64,000 bases of DNA, from the NCBI GenBank assembly GCA_023954015.1, contig JAMLIS010000002.1:248001-312000 (forward strand), in the 5' to 3' direction. Origin of the DNA: Burkholderiaceae bacterium. Its GTDB lineage: Bacteria; Pseudomonadota; Gammaproteobacteria; Burkholderiales; Burkholderiaceae_E. The notes below the pieces were generated by a model that worked only from the letters and a program-made list of their open reading frames with translations, did not search any database and had not been told where the DNA came from. Below, in pieces: positions 1 to 8,300 of this stretch. Position 1 is the first letter of the stretch, and each line of letters begins with the position of its first letter. The position numbers and the translations under genes were made by a program.

Positions 1-877
1 CCACGTCCATGTAGAGCCCGCGCAGCCTGTCGCGCACGTCGGGATCGGCCAGCACGGCGACGATTTCGTCGTGCAGTCGGCTCACGATCGCCGCCGGTGT
101 CCTGGCGGGCGCGATGAACCCCATCCAGGCATCGGCCTGGACGTCGCGCACGCCGCCCTCCGCCAGCGTCGGCAACTCCGGCAACGCCGCCGAGCGCGTC
201 GCGGTCGTCACGGCCAGCGCGTGCAGCTTGCCCGCCTTGACCTGCGGCATCACGGCCGCGGCGGGCAACACGGCCAGGTCGACCTCGCCGCTCATGACCG
301 CCATCGCAGCCTTCGTCGAACCGGCGTAGGGAACGTGAACGATCTCGGTTCCCGCGCGCGCGGCGATCGCCTCGACCGCGAGATGCGAAATGCTGCCGGC
401 GCCCATCGAGGAGAAGTTGTACTTGCCCGGATCGCGCTGCAGTCGCGCGATCAGCTCCGCAGTGTCCGCCGCCGGCAGCCGCGAGCCGACGACGAGCACG
501 CTCGGTTGGGTGGCAGCGATCGTGATCGGCGCGATGTCGCGGGCCGGGTCGTACGGCATGTTCCGGAACAGCAGCGTGTTCACGGCGAGCGGGCCGGCGA
601 TGCTGATGCCGATCGTCTGGCCGTCGGGCGCCGCCTTCGCCACCGCGTCGGTGCCGATGTTGCCGCTCGCGCCCGGCTTGTTCTCGACGACGAACGGCTT
701 GCCCAGGCGCGTCGTCAGGTGCTCGGAAACGATGCGCGCGACGATGTCGGGCGTCGAGCCCGGCCCGTACGGGACGATGACCTTCACGGGACCGCTGGGC
801 CAGTTCTGCGCGAACGCCGGTGCGACAGCCAGGCAAAGCCCGACAAGCGAAAACGCGAGGAAGGGACGACGCTTCAT
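1..877 (-). CDS. Bug-family tripartite tricarboxylate transporter receptor (partial, C-terminus off the window)
   Basis: The reading frame runs leftward from an ATG at 877 and is still open at base 1, giving about 292 residues of a family that is usually near 325. It begins with a Sec-type signal peptide (MKRR, a hydrophobic stretch, then AFAQ) and continues with the hallmark Bug segments WPSGPVKVIVPYGPGS and ENKPGASGNIGTDAV. Bug proteins are periplasmic solute receptors, abundant in Burkholderiales, that bind small carboxylates. Many are orphans without TctAB membrane subunits, and none is visible here. The ligand cannot be read from sequence. The gene lies outside the proposed tRNA-bounded island. 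Confidence 0.9.
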   Translation of the reverse strand, partial: MKRRPFLAFSLVGLCLAVAPAFAQNWPSGPVKVIVPYGPGSTPDIVARIVSEHLTTRLGKPFVVENKPGASGNIGTDAVAKAAPDGQTIGISIAGPLAVNTLLFRNMPYDPARDIAPITIAATQPSVLVVGSRLPAADTAELIARLQRDPGKYNFSSMGAGSISHLAVEAIAARAGTEIVHVPYAGSTKAAMAVMSGEVDLAVLPAAAVMPQVKAGKLHALAVTTATRSAALPELPTLAEGGVRDVQADAWMGFIAPARTPAAIVSRLHDEIVAVLADPDVRDRLRGLYMDV

Positions 878-1091
878 GCGTGAATCTCCAAGGGGCGAGC
901 CGACGCACATTATCGGGCGAAACGCCGGCCGACTTATGCCCTTCGCCGCGCGTTCCGCTCGGCACCCGGAAGCGAAGAGCACGGCGACGAGACGGCGTTG
1001 CGGCGGATGATCGCGGCGCCGCAGCCCTGGCAGCATCGCGCGCACCGTCCGATTCGAGCACGGATGCAACGGGCTCGGTCGCGGGTTATCA

Positions 1092-1119
1092 TGTGTATGT
1101 CAATTCAGCTACATACACA
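1092..1119. promoter_or_regulatory. Inverted repeat, probable VapB operator
   Basis: Two perfect 9-bp arms, TGTGTATGT (1092-1100) and ACATACACA (1111-1119), are separated by 10 bp and end 3 bp before the vapB start codon. An AT-rich palindrome directly at the start of an antitoxin gene is the expected site for autorepression by the VapB or VapBC complex. The symmetry is seen directly; binding is inferred. Confidence 0.6.
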
Positions 1120-1122
1120 CCC

Positions 1123-1317
1123 ATGAGAACCAACATCGTGATCGACGACAGATTGATGGAGGACGCGTTGCGCGCAACGGGTTTGAAGACCAAGCGCGAA
1201 GCGGTCGAACTGGGCCTGCGAACACTGCTGCGCCTGCGCAAACAGGAAGAGCTGCGACGCCTGCGCGGAAAGATCGACTGGCAGGGCGATCTCGACGCGA
1301 TGCGGACCGACAAGTGA
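1123..1317 (+). CDS. vapB: VapB-type antitoxin
   Basis: This 64-residue protein starts MRTNIVIDDRLMEDAL, a form common in short VapB antitoxins whose N-terminal strand forms a ribbon-helix-helix DNA-binding fold. The basic middle (KTKREAVELGL) resembles the dimerising helix. The C-terminal tail (GKIDWQGDLDAMR) matches the toxin-wrapping segment of the family. The stop overlaps the GTG start of the PIN toxin by 3 bp, so the two are translationally coupled. It should neutralise the toxin and repress the operon through the palindrome immediately upstream. Longer in-frame upstream starts are unlikely because they would run through that palindrome. Confidence 0.85.
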   Translation: MRTNIVIDDRLMEDALRATGLKTKREAVELGLRTLLRLRKQEELRRLRGKIDWQGDLDAMRTDK

Positions 1318-1715
1318 TCCTTGTCGACTCGAGCGTCTGGGTCGACTATTTTCGCGGAGTGCCTTCGCCGGAGGCCGAGATGCTCGATCGCCTGCTCGGA
1401 CACGAGCTGCTCGCCATCGGCGACCTGATCCTCGCCGAAGTCCTGCAGGGATTCGACAAAGACTCGACCTTCGAAGCGGCCCGGAAGCTGCTCACAGCGC
1501 TCGACGTCGTCGAACTCGGCGGTCGGGAGGTCGCGATCCAGGCTGCGAAAAACTTCCGCCGGCTACGAAAGCTGGGAATCACCGTGCGAAAGACCATCGA
1601 CACCATCATCGCCACGCGATGCATCGAGAGTGGATTCACACTGCTGCATCGCGATCACGATTTCGAGCCGTTCGCCGTGCATCTCGATCTGAAGGTCGTG
1701 TCCTGCGGACCGTGA
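1314..1715 (+). CDS. vapC: VapC-type PIN-domain ribonuclease toxin
   Basis: The 133-residue protein is a complete PIN domain. The expected acidic metal-binding residues are present: Asp5 in MILVDSSVWVDYF, Glu42 in ILAEVLQGF, Asp96 in KTIDTIIA and Asp114/Asp116 in LHRDHDF. VapC toxins are Mg-dependent endoribonucleases that usually cut tRNA or rRNA. The gene begins with GTG overlapping the antitoxin stop. No truncation or missing catalytic residue is visible, so the pair looks functional. It lies only 33 bp from the tRNA-His remnant at 1749. Confidence 0.88.
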   Translation: MILVDSSVWVDYFRGVPSPEAEMLDRLLGHELLAIGDLILAEVLQGFDKDSTFEAARKLLTALDVVELGGREVAIQAAKNFRRLRKLGITVRKTIDTIIATRCIESGFTLLHRDHDFEPFAVHLDLKVVSCGP

Positions 1716-1748
1716 GCCTGCCCGGTCGTCCGAATCTTCCGCGGGATT

Positions 1749-1798
1749 TGGGGTGGGCGATGGGATTCGAACCCACGACAACCGGAATCACAATCCGG
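1749..1798 (-). repeat. 50-bp 3' fragment of tRNA-His; probable att site
   Basis: These 50 bases are identical to the last 50 bases (anticodon arm, T arm, acceptor and CCA) of the complete tRNA-His gene at 29986-30061, in the same orientation. Similarity stops abruptly at 1799, so this is not a functional tRNA. A 3'-tRNA duplicate at the far side of an accessory region is the classic scar of tyrosine-recombinase integration. The implied element would span about 1799-29985. Confidence 0.8.
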
Positions 1799-2374
1799 CG
1801 GCAGTACGAGCACTGACGCGGGTTTCCAGCCGATTCGTTGCAATATACAGCGGCGCTACTCTATAGCAAACCCGAGGGCGCAATTGGCGAGGTGGAACCT
1901 CGCCTTCATCGCGATGCTTCGTAAGCCCGCACTCATCGGCCTGCCTTGGCGCGTTGCTGCTCGTGTGTGACCAATCCTCGCCCACAATCAGAATTACGAC
2001 CCCATAACGCCCGTTTCCAACGCACTGGATGACCAAGGTATGTGCTGCACCCGAAGAAAGTGCTTCCTTGCGGGGTCGCGGATCGCCGATGCAAAGCGGG
2101 TTCCCTCTATGTCACGCGAGTGGTGCTCAGAGACAAGGTAGCGTGCGAAGGCTTCTTCGGCCGCCTGAAGACAGAGCTCGCGCAACTGGCCGTCTACAAC
2201 CATCGAGGAGTTCGTCGCGGCGTTGGACTCCTCAAACAGAGCAACCGCAGTTCCCACGGTAGCGAGCAGTGCCGAGGCATCGCTTCTTTTCACTCCATCC
2301 CCTCCGCCTTCGACGACTGCCAGAGGCTGCCCATCGCCGTTCTTAGCGATACCAGGAGGCGATTGCAGCAAGGC
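1799..2374. other. Non-coding, degraded region inside the left island boundary
   Basis: No intact gene is seen over about 580 bases. Short open frames exist on both strands but show no ribosome binding site or recognisable family. The only recognisable content is a degraded IS3-family transposase piece at about 2120-2245. An integrase would be expected next to the att repeat and is absent. Confidence 0.6.
2120..2245 (+). pseudogene. Remnant of an IS3-family transposase (C-terminal DDE region)
   Basis: One frame reads DKVACEGFFGRLKTEL, which matches the CEGFFGRLK segment around the catalytic Glu of IS3-family OrfB proteins. A second frame about 60 bases later reads TTIEEFVAALDS, matching the segment that normally follows. 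The two halves are therefore separated by a frameshift, and both flanks have lost similarity. It is a dead fragment, useful only as a sign of past insertion near the island edge. Confidence 0.55.
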
Positions 2375-2414
2375 TTGACACGTCCCGTCTCCCATGATCG
2401 AATGAACGTTCATT
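2375..2414 (+). promoter_or_regulatory. Promoter with TetR-type operator (site A) for the ABC transporter operon
   Basis: A -35 hexamer TTGACA (2375-2380) is followed after 17 bp by TCGAAT, which overlaps the perfect 14-bp palindrome AATGAACGTTCATT at 2401-2414. The same palindrome recurs unchanged at 10963-10976 and in degenerate form at three further promoters of this cluster. Repressor binding here would block polymerase. The ribosome binding site GGGAGG follows at 2419-2424. Confidence 0.7.
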
Positions 2415-2430
2415 TAATGGGAGGAAAACG

Positions 2431-3627
2431 ATGATGCAGTCGCGAAGGGCGGTGGTGCTCGGCCTGTCGGCCGTCGTCGTGTCGACGGCTGTCGCCACCA
2501 GTGCGTGGGCGGCGAAGGATCCCCTCAAGATCGGAGTGCCGACGGCGTTGACCGGTACGTACGCGCCGCTAGGCGAGGAGGTCAAGCGCGTCGTGGAATT
2601 CGCGGTCAACGAAGCGAATGCCGCGGGCGGCGTCGACGGCAGGAAGGTCGAAGTTCGCTTCCTCGACACCGAGGCCAAGCCCGAGCTCGCGCGCCAACAG
2701 GCCGAGAAGCTGGCGCTCGATGGCTACAACATCCTTACCGGAACCATCGCTTCGAGCGAGGCGCTCGCGATCGCTCCCATGCTCAATCGCTGGAACGCGA
2801 TGTTCGTCGCGACCATCAACAAGGCCGACGACATCACCGGCAAGCAATGCCAGCGCCGCGTGTTCCGCGTCAATCACCCCGACTACTCCGATGCGGCGAC
2901 GGTCCAACCATGGCTGGCCACGCGCCCTGAGGTCAAATGGGCGATCGTCGCAGCCGACTACGCATGGGGCAGGAACTCCGGCGAGAGCTTCAAGAAGGCG
3001 GCGGCCGCCTCGGGCAAGACGGTCGTCTCCGAGAACTACCCGGCCTTGGGCAGCAACGACTACGCCGCGCACATCCAGAAAGTGATCGACTCCGGCGCGC
3101 AGGGCATGTGGGTCGCGCTGGCGGGTCGCGATGCGATCACCTTCGCGCGACAGGCCAAGCAGTTCGGGCTCTTCGACAAGGTGACCACGGGCGGCGTGAG
3201 CTTCACCACCGACGGTACGGTCAAGGTCCTTGGCGACGTGGTGCAAGGCATCCACACGATCATCAACTACAGCTCGACACTCGACACGCCCGGCAACAAG
3301 AAGTTCGTCGCCGACTTTTCGAAAGCATATCCAGGGGAGGTCCCGACCAATTTCCAGGGCGAGACCTACGTCGGCATGCAGGTGATCTTCCAGGCGGTGA
3401 AGAAGGCGGGCAGCGTGGCCCCGGCCGATGTTGCCAAAGCGATGTCAGGGAGCACCTTCGAAACGATCCTCGGCACGCAGGTCATGCGCAAGGAAGACAA
3501 CCAGCTCGTCGGCCCCAATTACTTCGGCACCGTGGAGACCGTGAACGGCAGGCTGCAGCCCGTCGTCAAGATGACCATCCCGTCGAAGGACGCGACGCCC
3601 GGTCCGGACGGCAGCTGCAAGCTCTAG
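2431..3627 (+). CDS. Periplasmic substrate-binding protein of a branched-chain-type ABC importer
   Basis: This 398-residue protein has a Sec signal peptide ending near residue 28 (SAWAA) and then the type-I periplasmic fold of the LivJ/Peripla_BP_6 family (PLKIGVPTALTGTYAPLG, FLDTEAKPELARQQAEKL). It delivers a ligand to the permeases and ATPases encoded just downstream. Family members bind amino acids, aromatic acids or alicyclic acids. The neighbouring CoA-ligases and BadI-like hydrolase make a cyclic carboxylate the best guess. The ATG at 2431 is chosen because GGGAGG lies 6 bp upstream. It is the first gene of an operon running to 8133 under operator site A. Confidence 0.9.
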   Translation: MMQSRRAVVLGLSAVVVSTAVATSAWAAKDPLKIGVPTALTGTYAPLGEEVKRVVEFAVNEANAAGGVDGRKVEVRFLDTEAKPELARQQAEKLALDGYNILTGTIASSEALAIAPMLNRWNAMFVATINKADDITGKQCQRRVFRVNHPDYSDAATVQPWLATRPEVKWAIVAADYAWGRNSGESFKKAAAASGKTVVSENYPALGSNDYAAHIQKVIDSGAQGMWVALAGRDAITFARQAKQFGLFDKVTTGGVSFTTDGTVKVLGDVVQGIHTIINYSSTLDTPGNKKFVADFSKAYPGEVPTNFQGETYVGMQVIFQAVKKAGSVAPADVAKAMSGSTFETILGTQVMRKEDNQLVGPNYFGTVETVNGRLQPVVKMTIPSKDATPGPDGSCKL

Positions 3628-3715
3628 TCCACGACGTGGCGCCCTCGCCAAGGCAACGACGCGACGTGGTTGCACGCGTCGCCGCGGGTGAGGGCCCACG
3701 GGAGCGCTTCCCTCG

Positions 3716-4561
3716 ATGATCCAGATCATCAACGGCCTCGTGTACGGCAGCTTCCTCTACGTGCTCGCGGTCGGCCTCGTACTGATCTTCGGACTGCGCC
3801 GCGTCACGAACTTCGCGCACGGCGGCTTCTTCATGCTGGGCGCCTACGTGTCGTACACAGCTGCGGCCTGGCTCGGCTTCTGGGTCGGCATGGGCGTTTC
3901 CGTTGTGGTACTGGCCTTGCTGGGTGTCCTGCTCGACCGATTCGTATTCCGTCCGCTCCAGCGAGAAGAGCCGATCGTCACACTTCTGGTCACGTTCGGG
4001 CTGCTCTTCGTGCTGGAGGACGCCGTCCGGACGATCTGGGGCAAGGACTTCATCTCGGTCGCAGCGCCTGCAGCGCTGGATGGATCGGTAACGATCTTCG
4101 GTTCGCAGTACCCGGTGTACCGCCTGTTCGTGATCGCCGTCGCCATCGCGGTCGCCGCGGCGCTGGCCCTCTGGCTGCACTCGAGTCGCGTCGGCCTCTA
4201 TGTGCGCGCCTCGAGCGTCGATCCCGTGACGACCGGCATGCAGGGTGTGGACACCGACCGGCTGAGCGCGCTCGTCGTTGCGATCGGCACCGGGCTCGCT
4301 GGGCTCTCCGGAACCATTGCCGGCCCGCTGATGGCGCTGTCGCCGTCGATGGGCGCCTACATCATCATCGACTGCTTCATCGTCGTCGTCACCGGCGGAC
4401 TGACCAGCTTCGTCGGCGCCTTCGTGGCTGCACTGGTGATCGGCCAGTTCCACAACCTCGGGCTGGCCTATCTACCCGAGGTCGCTTCGGTGATTCCGCT
4501 GTTGATCATGGGACTGGTGCTGGGGTTGCGCCCACAAGGTATCGCGGGGCACGGGAAGTGA
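3716..4561 (+). CDS. LivH-type inner-membrane permease of the ABC importer
   Basis: A 281-residue hydrophobic protein with about eight membrane segments and the family start MIQIINGLVYGSFLYVLAVG, followed by the conserved FGLRRVTNFAHGGFFMLGAY. It forms the translocation pore with the LivM-like partner. Its stop overlaps the next GTG start by 4 bp, typical of coupled translation. An 88-bp gap separates it from the binding-protein gene. It is the usual length for LivH. Confidence 0.92.
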   Translation: MIQIINGLVYGSFLYVLAVGLVLIFGLRRVTNFAHGGFFMLGAYVSYTAAAWLGFWVGMGVSVVVLALLGVLLDRFVFRPLQREEPIVTLLVTFGLLFVLEDAVRTIWGKDFISVAAPAALDGSVTIFGSQYPVYRLFVIAVAIAVAAALALWLHSSRVGLYVRASSVDPVTTGMQGVDTDRLSALVVAIGTGLAGLSGTIAGPLMALSPSMGAYIIIDCFIVVVTGGLTSFVGAFVAALVIGQFHNLGLAYLPEVASVIPLLIMGLVLGLRPQGIAGHGK

Positions 4562-5571
4562 GCGAGACCACAGTGGCGCGAGCACCGGAGACCGTCGCCA
4601 GCGGTGCTCACCCCCGGGTGCCGACATTCCTGTCCGTGGCTGTGGTGCTGTTGGCAGCGGGCGTTGCAGTTCCCTGGCTGGTCGGTTCTCAGCTCGCGCT
4701 CACGCTGATGACGCAAGCCGTGATCTACGCGATTCTCGCGGTCTCGATCGGATTCCTGATCCGCCAGAACGGCCTGGCGAGCTTCGGTCACGCCGCGTTC
4801 TTCGGTATGGCTGCGTATTTGATGGCGCTCAACGGCAGGTTCGACTGGGTGCCCGCGGAAGCGGCGATCTTCGCGGCCGTCATTCTGCCCGCGTTGTTCG
4901 CCTTCCTCACCGGACTGATCATCGTGCGACTGCCCGCGCTGTCGTTCTCGATGCTGACGCTGGCGGTCGCACAATCGCTGCACGAACTGATGCTGCGCTG
5001 GCGCGCGCTGGCGGGGGGCGACGACGGCATGGCCGTGCGATTGCCGTCGCGGCTTTTCGGCGTAGGCATCGAGATGTTCCAGTCGCCGGCGACGATGTTC
5101 GTCGTCTGCTGGGGTGCGCTCATCGCGGAAATCGTGCTGCTGACAATCGTCGCGCGGAGCCGCTTCGGGCTGCTGACTATCGCGATCCGCGAGAACGAGG
5201 AGCGCGCTCGCTACGTCGGGTACCCCACGTTGGTGCCGCGAGCACTGGTGTTCGCGCTATCGGCGGCAGCGGCCGGACTCGCGGGCGTACTCTTCTCGCT
5301 GTACAACGCCTTCGTGACTCCAGGCATCCTGCATTGGAGCCTGTCGGGGGAAGCGCTGATCATGGCGGTCGTCGGCGGCGCGCACGCGGTTTGGGGCCCG
5401 GCACTCGGCGCGGTAATTTTCTTCGTCGCCAAGGATGCGGCTGGCGATCTTACCGAGCACTGGCCCGCGATCATCGGCACGCTGCTGATCGCCGTCACCG
5501 TCCTGCTCCCCCAGGGACTCAGCGGCTTTCTCGCGCGCACGGCGGCGATCGGACGGCGGAGGAAGCCTTGA
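4558..5571 (+). CDS. LivM-type inner-membrane permease of the ABC importer
   Basis: The 337-residue protein has a polar N-terminal stretch of about 20 residues, then multiple membrane segments and the LivM hallmark IRQNGLASFGHAAFFGMAAY. It is the second half of the heterodimeric pore. A GTG start at 4558 overlaps the livH-like stop. The conserved cytoplasmic loop TIAIRENEERARYVGY is the expected contact with the ATPases. The frame is open far upstream of 4558, but that extension only shadows the preceding permease gene. Confidence 0.9.
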   Translation: MSETTVARAPETVASGAHPRVPTFLSVAVVLLAAGVAVPWLVGSQLALTLMTQAVIYAILAVSIGFLIRQNGLASFGHAAFFGMAAYLMALNGRFDWVPAEAAIFAAVILPALFAFLTGLIIVRLPALSFSMLTLAVAQSLHELMLRWRALAGGDDGMAVRLPSRLFGVGIEMFQSPATMFVVCWGALIAEIVLLTIVARSRFGLLTIAIRENEERARYVGYPTLVPRALVFALSAAAAGLAGVLFSLYNAFVTPGILHWSLSGEALIMAVVGGAHAVWGPALGAVIFFVAKDAAGDLTEHWPAIIGTLLIAVTVLLPQGLSGFLARTAAIGRRRKP

Positions 5572-6278
5572 CGAGCTTCGCGCTCGAGGGACACGACCTG
5601 TCGCGCCGCTACGGCGGTTTCGCCGCATTGGATGGCGTCTCGCTGCAACTGGAGACTGGCGAGATCCGCGGCCTGATCGGGCCGAACGGCGCTGGCAAGT
5701 CGACTCTGATGGACGCGCTGTGCGGACGCGGGGGGCCCACCGGAGGCCGGGTGACCCTCGCTGGTCGCGACATCAGTCGGCTCCCGGCGCCGGCGCGACG
5801 CAGGGCGGGCCTGGCGCGCTCCTTTCAGAAGACGAACGTCTTCCCCGCGCTCACCGTGCGCGAACAGGTAATGCTGGCAGCCCGCGTCGCCGAGACCGAC
5901 AACACGGACGAGGTGCTCGACGTGCTCGGGTTGCTCGACCTCGCCGGGCACCGCGCGGCAGACATCTCCTACGGCGACCAGCGTCGCCTCGATCTGGCGC
6001 TCGCACTCGTCGGCCGTCCGTCCGTGCTGCTGCTGGACGAGCCGGCCGCTGGCCTGTCCATGCAGGAGTCGCTCGTGCTGGCGCGCCTGCTGAAGGAGTT
6101 GGCGGGCAACTGGAAGGTGACCGTCCTGCTGGTCGAGCACGACATGGAAGTCATCTTCTCGGTGTCGGACCGAATCACCGTGCTGAACCTCGGGCGCGTC
6201 CTCGCGCAGGGAACCGGCGAGGAGATCCGCGCGAACGCCGAGGTCGTGCGCGCCTATCTCGGGTCGAGCATCGAATGA
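5568..6278 (+). CDS. LivG-type ABC ATPase
   Basis: A 236-residue nucleotide-binding subunit with Walker A GPNGAGKST, a signature region ISYGDQRRLDLA (LivG proteins use SYGxQRRLE in place of LSGGQ), Walker B VLLLDEPAAGL and the switch histidine in LLVEHDMEVIF. Translation probably begins at TTG 5568, which overlaps the previous stop. It powers import through the two permeases. It is shorter than many LivG proteins, which usually exceed 250 residues, but all catalytic motifs are present. Confidence 0.9.
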   Translation: MTSFALEGHDLSRRYGGFAALDGVSLQLETGEIRGLIGPNGAGKSTLMDALCGRGGPTGGRVTLAGRDISRLPAPARRRAGLARSFQKTNVFPALTVREQVMLAARVAETDNTDEVLDVLGLLDLAGHRAADISYGDQRRLDLALALVGRPSVLLLDEPAAGLSMQESLVLARLLKELAGNWKVTVLLVEHDMEVIFSVSDRITVLNLGRVLAQGTGEEIRANAEVVRAYLGSSIE

Positions 6279-6970
6279 CGTTACTCAGCCTGCAATCGGT
6301 CGACGGCTACTACGGCAAAGCGAAGATCCTCAACGCGACGTCACTCGAGGTCCGTCGCGGAGAACGCGTCGCCATCCTCGGACGCAACGGGGTCGGCAAA
6401 ACAACAATCGTCAACGTGTGCCTGGGCATCGCGCGGGTCGGAGCCGGCCAGATCGCGTTCCAGGACCGGCAGCAGTCGACGATCCGGCACTTCACCGCCG
6501 CCCGATCGGGAATTGCCGTCGTGCCGCAAGGCCGTCGGATCGTTCCCGGGTTGACCGTTCGCGAGAACCTCGCGCTAGGTGCGGCAGTGGGACGACCTGG
6601 GCGGTGGAATTTCGACACGGTCTGCGAGCTGTTCCCGATCCTGAAGGAACGGGCTAATTCTCTTGGAACCGCGATGAGCGGCGGACAGCAGCAGATGCTG
6701 GCGATCGGTCGCGCGTTGATGGCCAATCCCGATCTCCTGATCCTCGATGAACCGAGCGAGGGGCTGGCGCCGGTGATTGTCGACGAGCTTGCCGCCACGC
6801 TTGTCCGGCTTGCAACCGAGGATACGAGCATCCTGCTGATCGAGCAGAACTTCAGCCTCGTGCACCGCGTCGCGCAGCGTTACTACGTGCTCTCCAAGGG
6901 CGAAGTCGTCGAGAAAGGCGACGTGGAAGGGATGTCGATGCACGACCTGAAGAAGCACGTCGCAGTGTGA
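6275..6970 (+). CDS. LivF-type ABC ATPase
   Basis: A 231-residue second ATPase with Walker A GRNGVGKTT, signature MSGGQQQMLAIGRALM, Walker B LLILDEPSEGLAP and H-loop region LLIEQNFSLVHRVAQRYYVL. The family-typical opening LQSVDGYYGKAKIL is present. Its ATG overlaps the livG-like stop and its own stop overlaps the next gene start, so the importer genes and the CaiB/BaiF gene are translated as a chain. With it the importer has a full set of five subunits. Confidence 0.92.
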   Translation: MTLLSLQSVDGYYGKAKILNATSLEVRRGERVAILGRNGVGKTTIVNVCLGIARVGAGQIAFQDRQQSTIRHFTAARSGIAVVPQGRRIVPGLTVRENLALGAAVGRPGRWNFDTVCELFPILKERANSLGTAMSGGQQQMLAIGRALMANPDLLILDEPSEGLAPVIVDELAATLVRLATEDTSILLIEQNFSLVHRVAQRYYVLSKGEVVEKGDVEGMSMHDLKKHVAV

Positions 6971-8133
6971 CTGCAACCGCCCATCCGTCGTCGGCGCCGC
7001 TGCCGCTTGCCGGCATCCGCATCCTTGACTTCTCCAACCTGCTCCCGGGGCCGTTGGCGAGCTTGTTACTCGCGGAGGCGGGCGCCGAGGTCATCAAGAT
7101 CGAGCGCCTCGGCACCGGCGACGAGATGCGCGGCTACCCGCCGGCGTGGGGCGACGCCAGCGGCAACTTCGCGCTGTTGAACCGCGGCAAGACGAGCCTG
7201 TGCCTGGACCTGAAGGACGAAGGCGATCGCGCGCACGCCCGCGCCCTGGCGCGCTCGGCCGACGTGCTCATCGAGCAGTTCCGGCCGGGGGTGATGGCCC
7301 GCCTCGGACTCGATTACGCAACGCTTCGCGACGACAACGCTCGTCTGATCTACTGCTCGATCACCGGCTATGGCCAGAGCGGGGAACGGGCGCTGAAGGC
7401 CGGTCACGACCTGAATTACATGGCGGAAACCGGCCTCCTCGGGCTGACCCGCTCGGCCGAGGGCGCGCCGGTGCTGCCGCAAGTCCTTGCCGCCGACATC
7501 GGCGCCGGCGCATACCCGGCCGTCATCAACATCCTGCTTGCGCTGCAGCAGCGGGCGGTGAGCGGCTGCGGCTGCCACATCGATGTGGCGATGTGCGACA
7601 ACTTGTTCACCTTCGCGTACTGGGGCCTGTCGGCGGGGCTGGCCGGCGGACGCTGGCCGCGCCCCGGCGGCGAGTTGACGACGGGCGGCTCGCCCCGCTA
7701 CCGGATCTATCGCACCAGCGACGGCGAATACCTTGCCGCCGCCCCGATCGAAGACCGGTTCTGGCGAATCTTCTGTGATGGAATCGGCCTGCCCGAAGCC
7801 GACCGCGACGATAGCGCCGATCCGGTCTCGACGATCCGAAAGGTCGCGGAGCGGATAGCAACCCGCACCGCTGCCGAATGGCGCGAACGCTTCGCTGGCG
7901 TAGATGCCTGCGTCTCGATCGTCGAGTCGCTGCAGGACGGATTCTCGAATCCGGATTTCGCGGGACACGGCCTGTTCGACCGAACCGTGTCGGCTCGGGG
8001 CTTCACGATGCCGGCCCTTCCCGTTCCCGTCGCCAACTGCCTACGCGAGGCGGACAAGCAGCGGCCGTTCCCCGACTTCGACCCGGTGCAGCGGCGCAAA
8101 CAGTGGTCGCCCCGAGGCGACCCCGCGCAATGA
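6967..8133 (+). CDS. CaiB/BaiF family CoA-transferase or alpha-methylacyl-CoA racemase-like enzyme
   Basis: This 388-residue protein belongs to the family III CoA-transferase fold (LAGIRILDFSNLLPGPLASLLLA, AEVIKIER). Unlike typical formyl-CoA transferases it carries the racemase signature AGHDLNYMAETG with His147 and the following Asp177 in VLAADIGAGA. These correspond to the His/Asp pair of 2-methylacyl-CoA racemases. It could epimerise an alpha-substituted cyclic acyl-CoA or move CoA between acids. The GTG start overlaps the livF-like stop. It ends the importer operon, so it probably acts on the imported acid. Confidence 0.8.
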   Translation: MTATAHPSSAPLPLAGIRILDFSNLLPGPLASLLLAEAGAEVIKIERLGTGDEMRGYPPAWGDASGNFALLNRGKTSLCLDLKDEGDRAHARALARSADVLIEQFRPGVMARLGLDYATLRDDNARLIYCSITGYGQSGERALKAGHDLNYMAETGLLGLTRSAEGAPVLPQVLAADIGAGAYPAVINILLALQQRAVSGCGCHIDVAMCDNLFTFAYWGLSAGLAGGRWPRPGGELTTGGSPRYRIYRTSDGEYLAAAPIEDRFWRIFCDGIGLPEADRDDSADPVSTIRKVAERIATRTAAEWRERFAGVDACVSIVESLQDGFSNPDFAGHGLFDRTVSARGFTMPALPVPVANCLREADKQRPFPDFDPVQRRKQWSPRGDPAQ

Positions 8134-8300
8134 AGGCAGCAATCACCCGAACGCCATTGCCCGGCCGATCTCCTTCCTGTGCTCGCCGAGCGCAAGTGTC
8201 TCGCGCGCAGACCTGCCTCCGGTGACCGGCAACACCTGCCTGCGTTAATACCGGCCGGCCCCGCGGCGTGGCCGCAACGGAGTCGCCGCGGTCGTCCCGC

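Noticed and set aside
1655..1843. Minus-strand open frame containing GCRGFESHRPP
   Set aside because: This peptide is the usual artefact of translating the T arm and acceptor of a tRNA; it comes from the tRNA-His fragment at 1749-1798.
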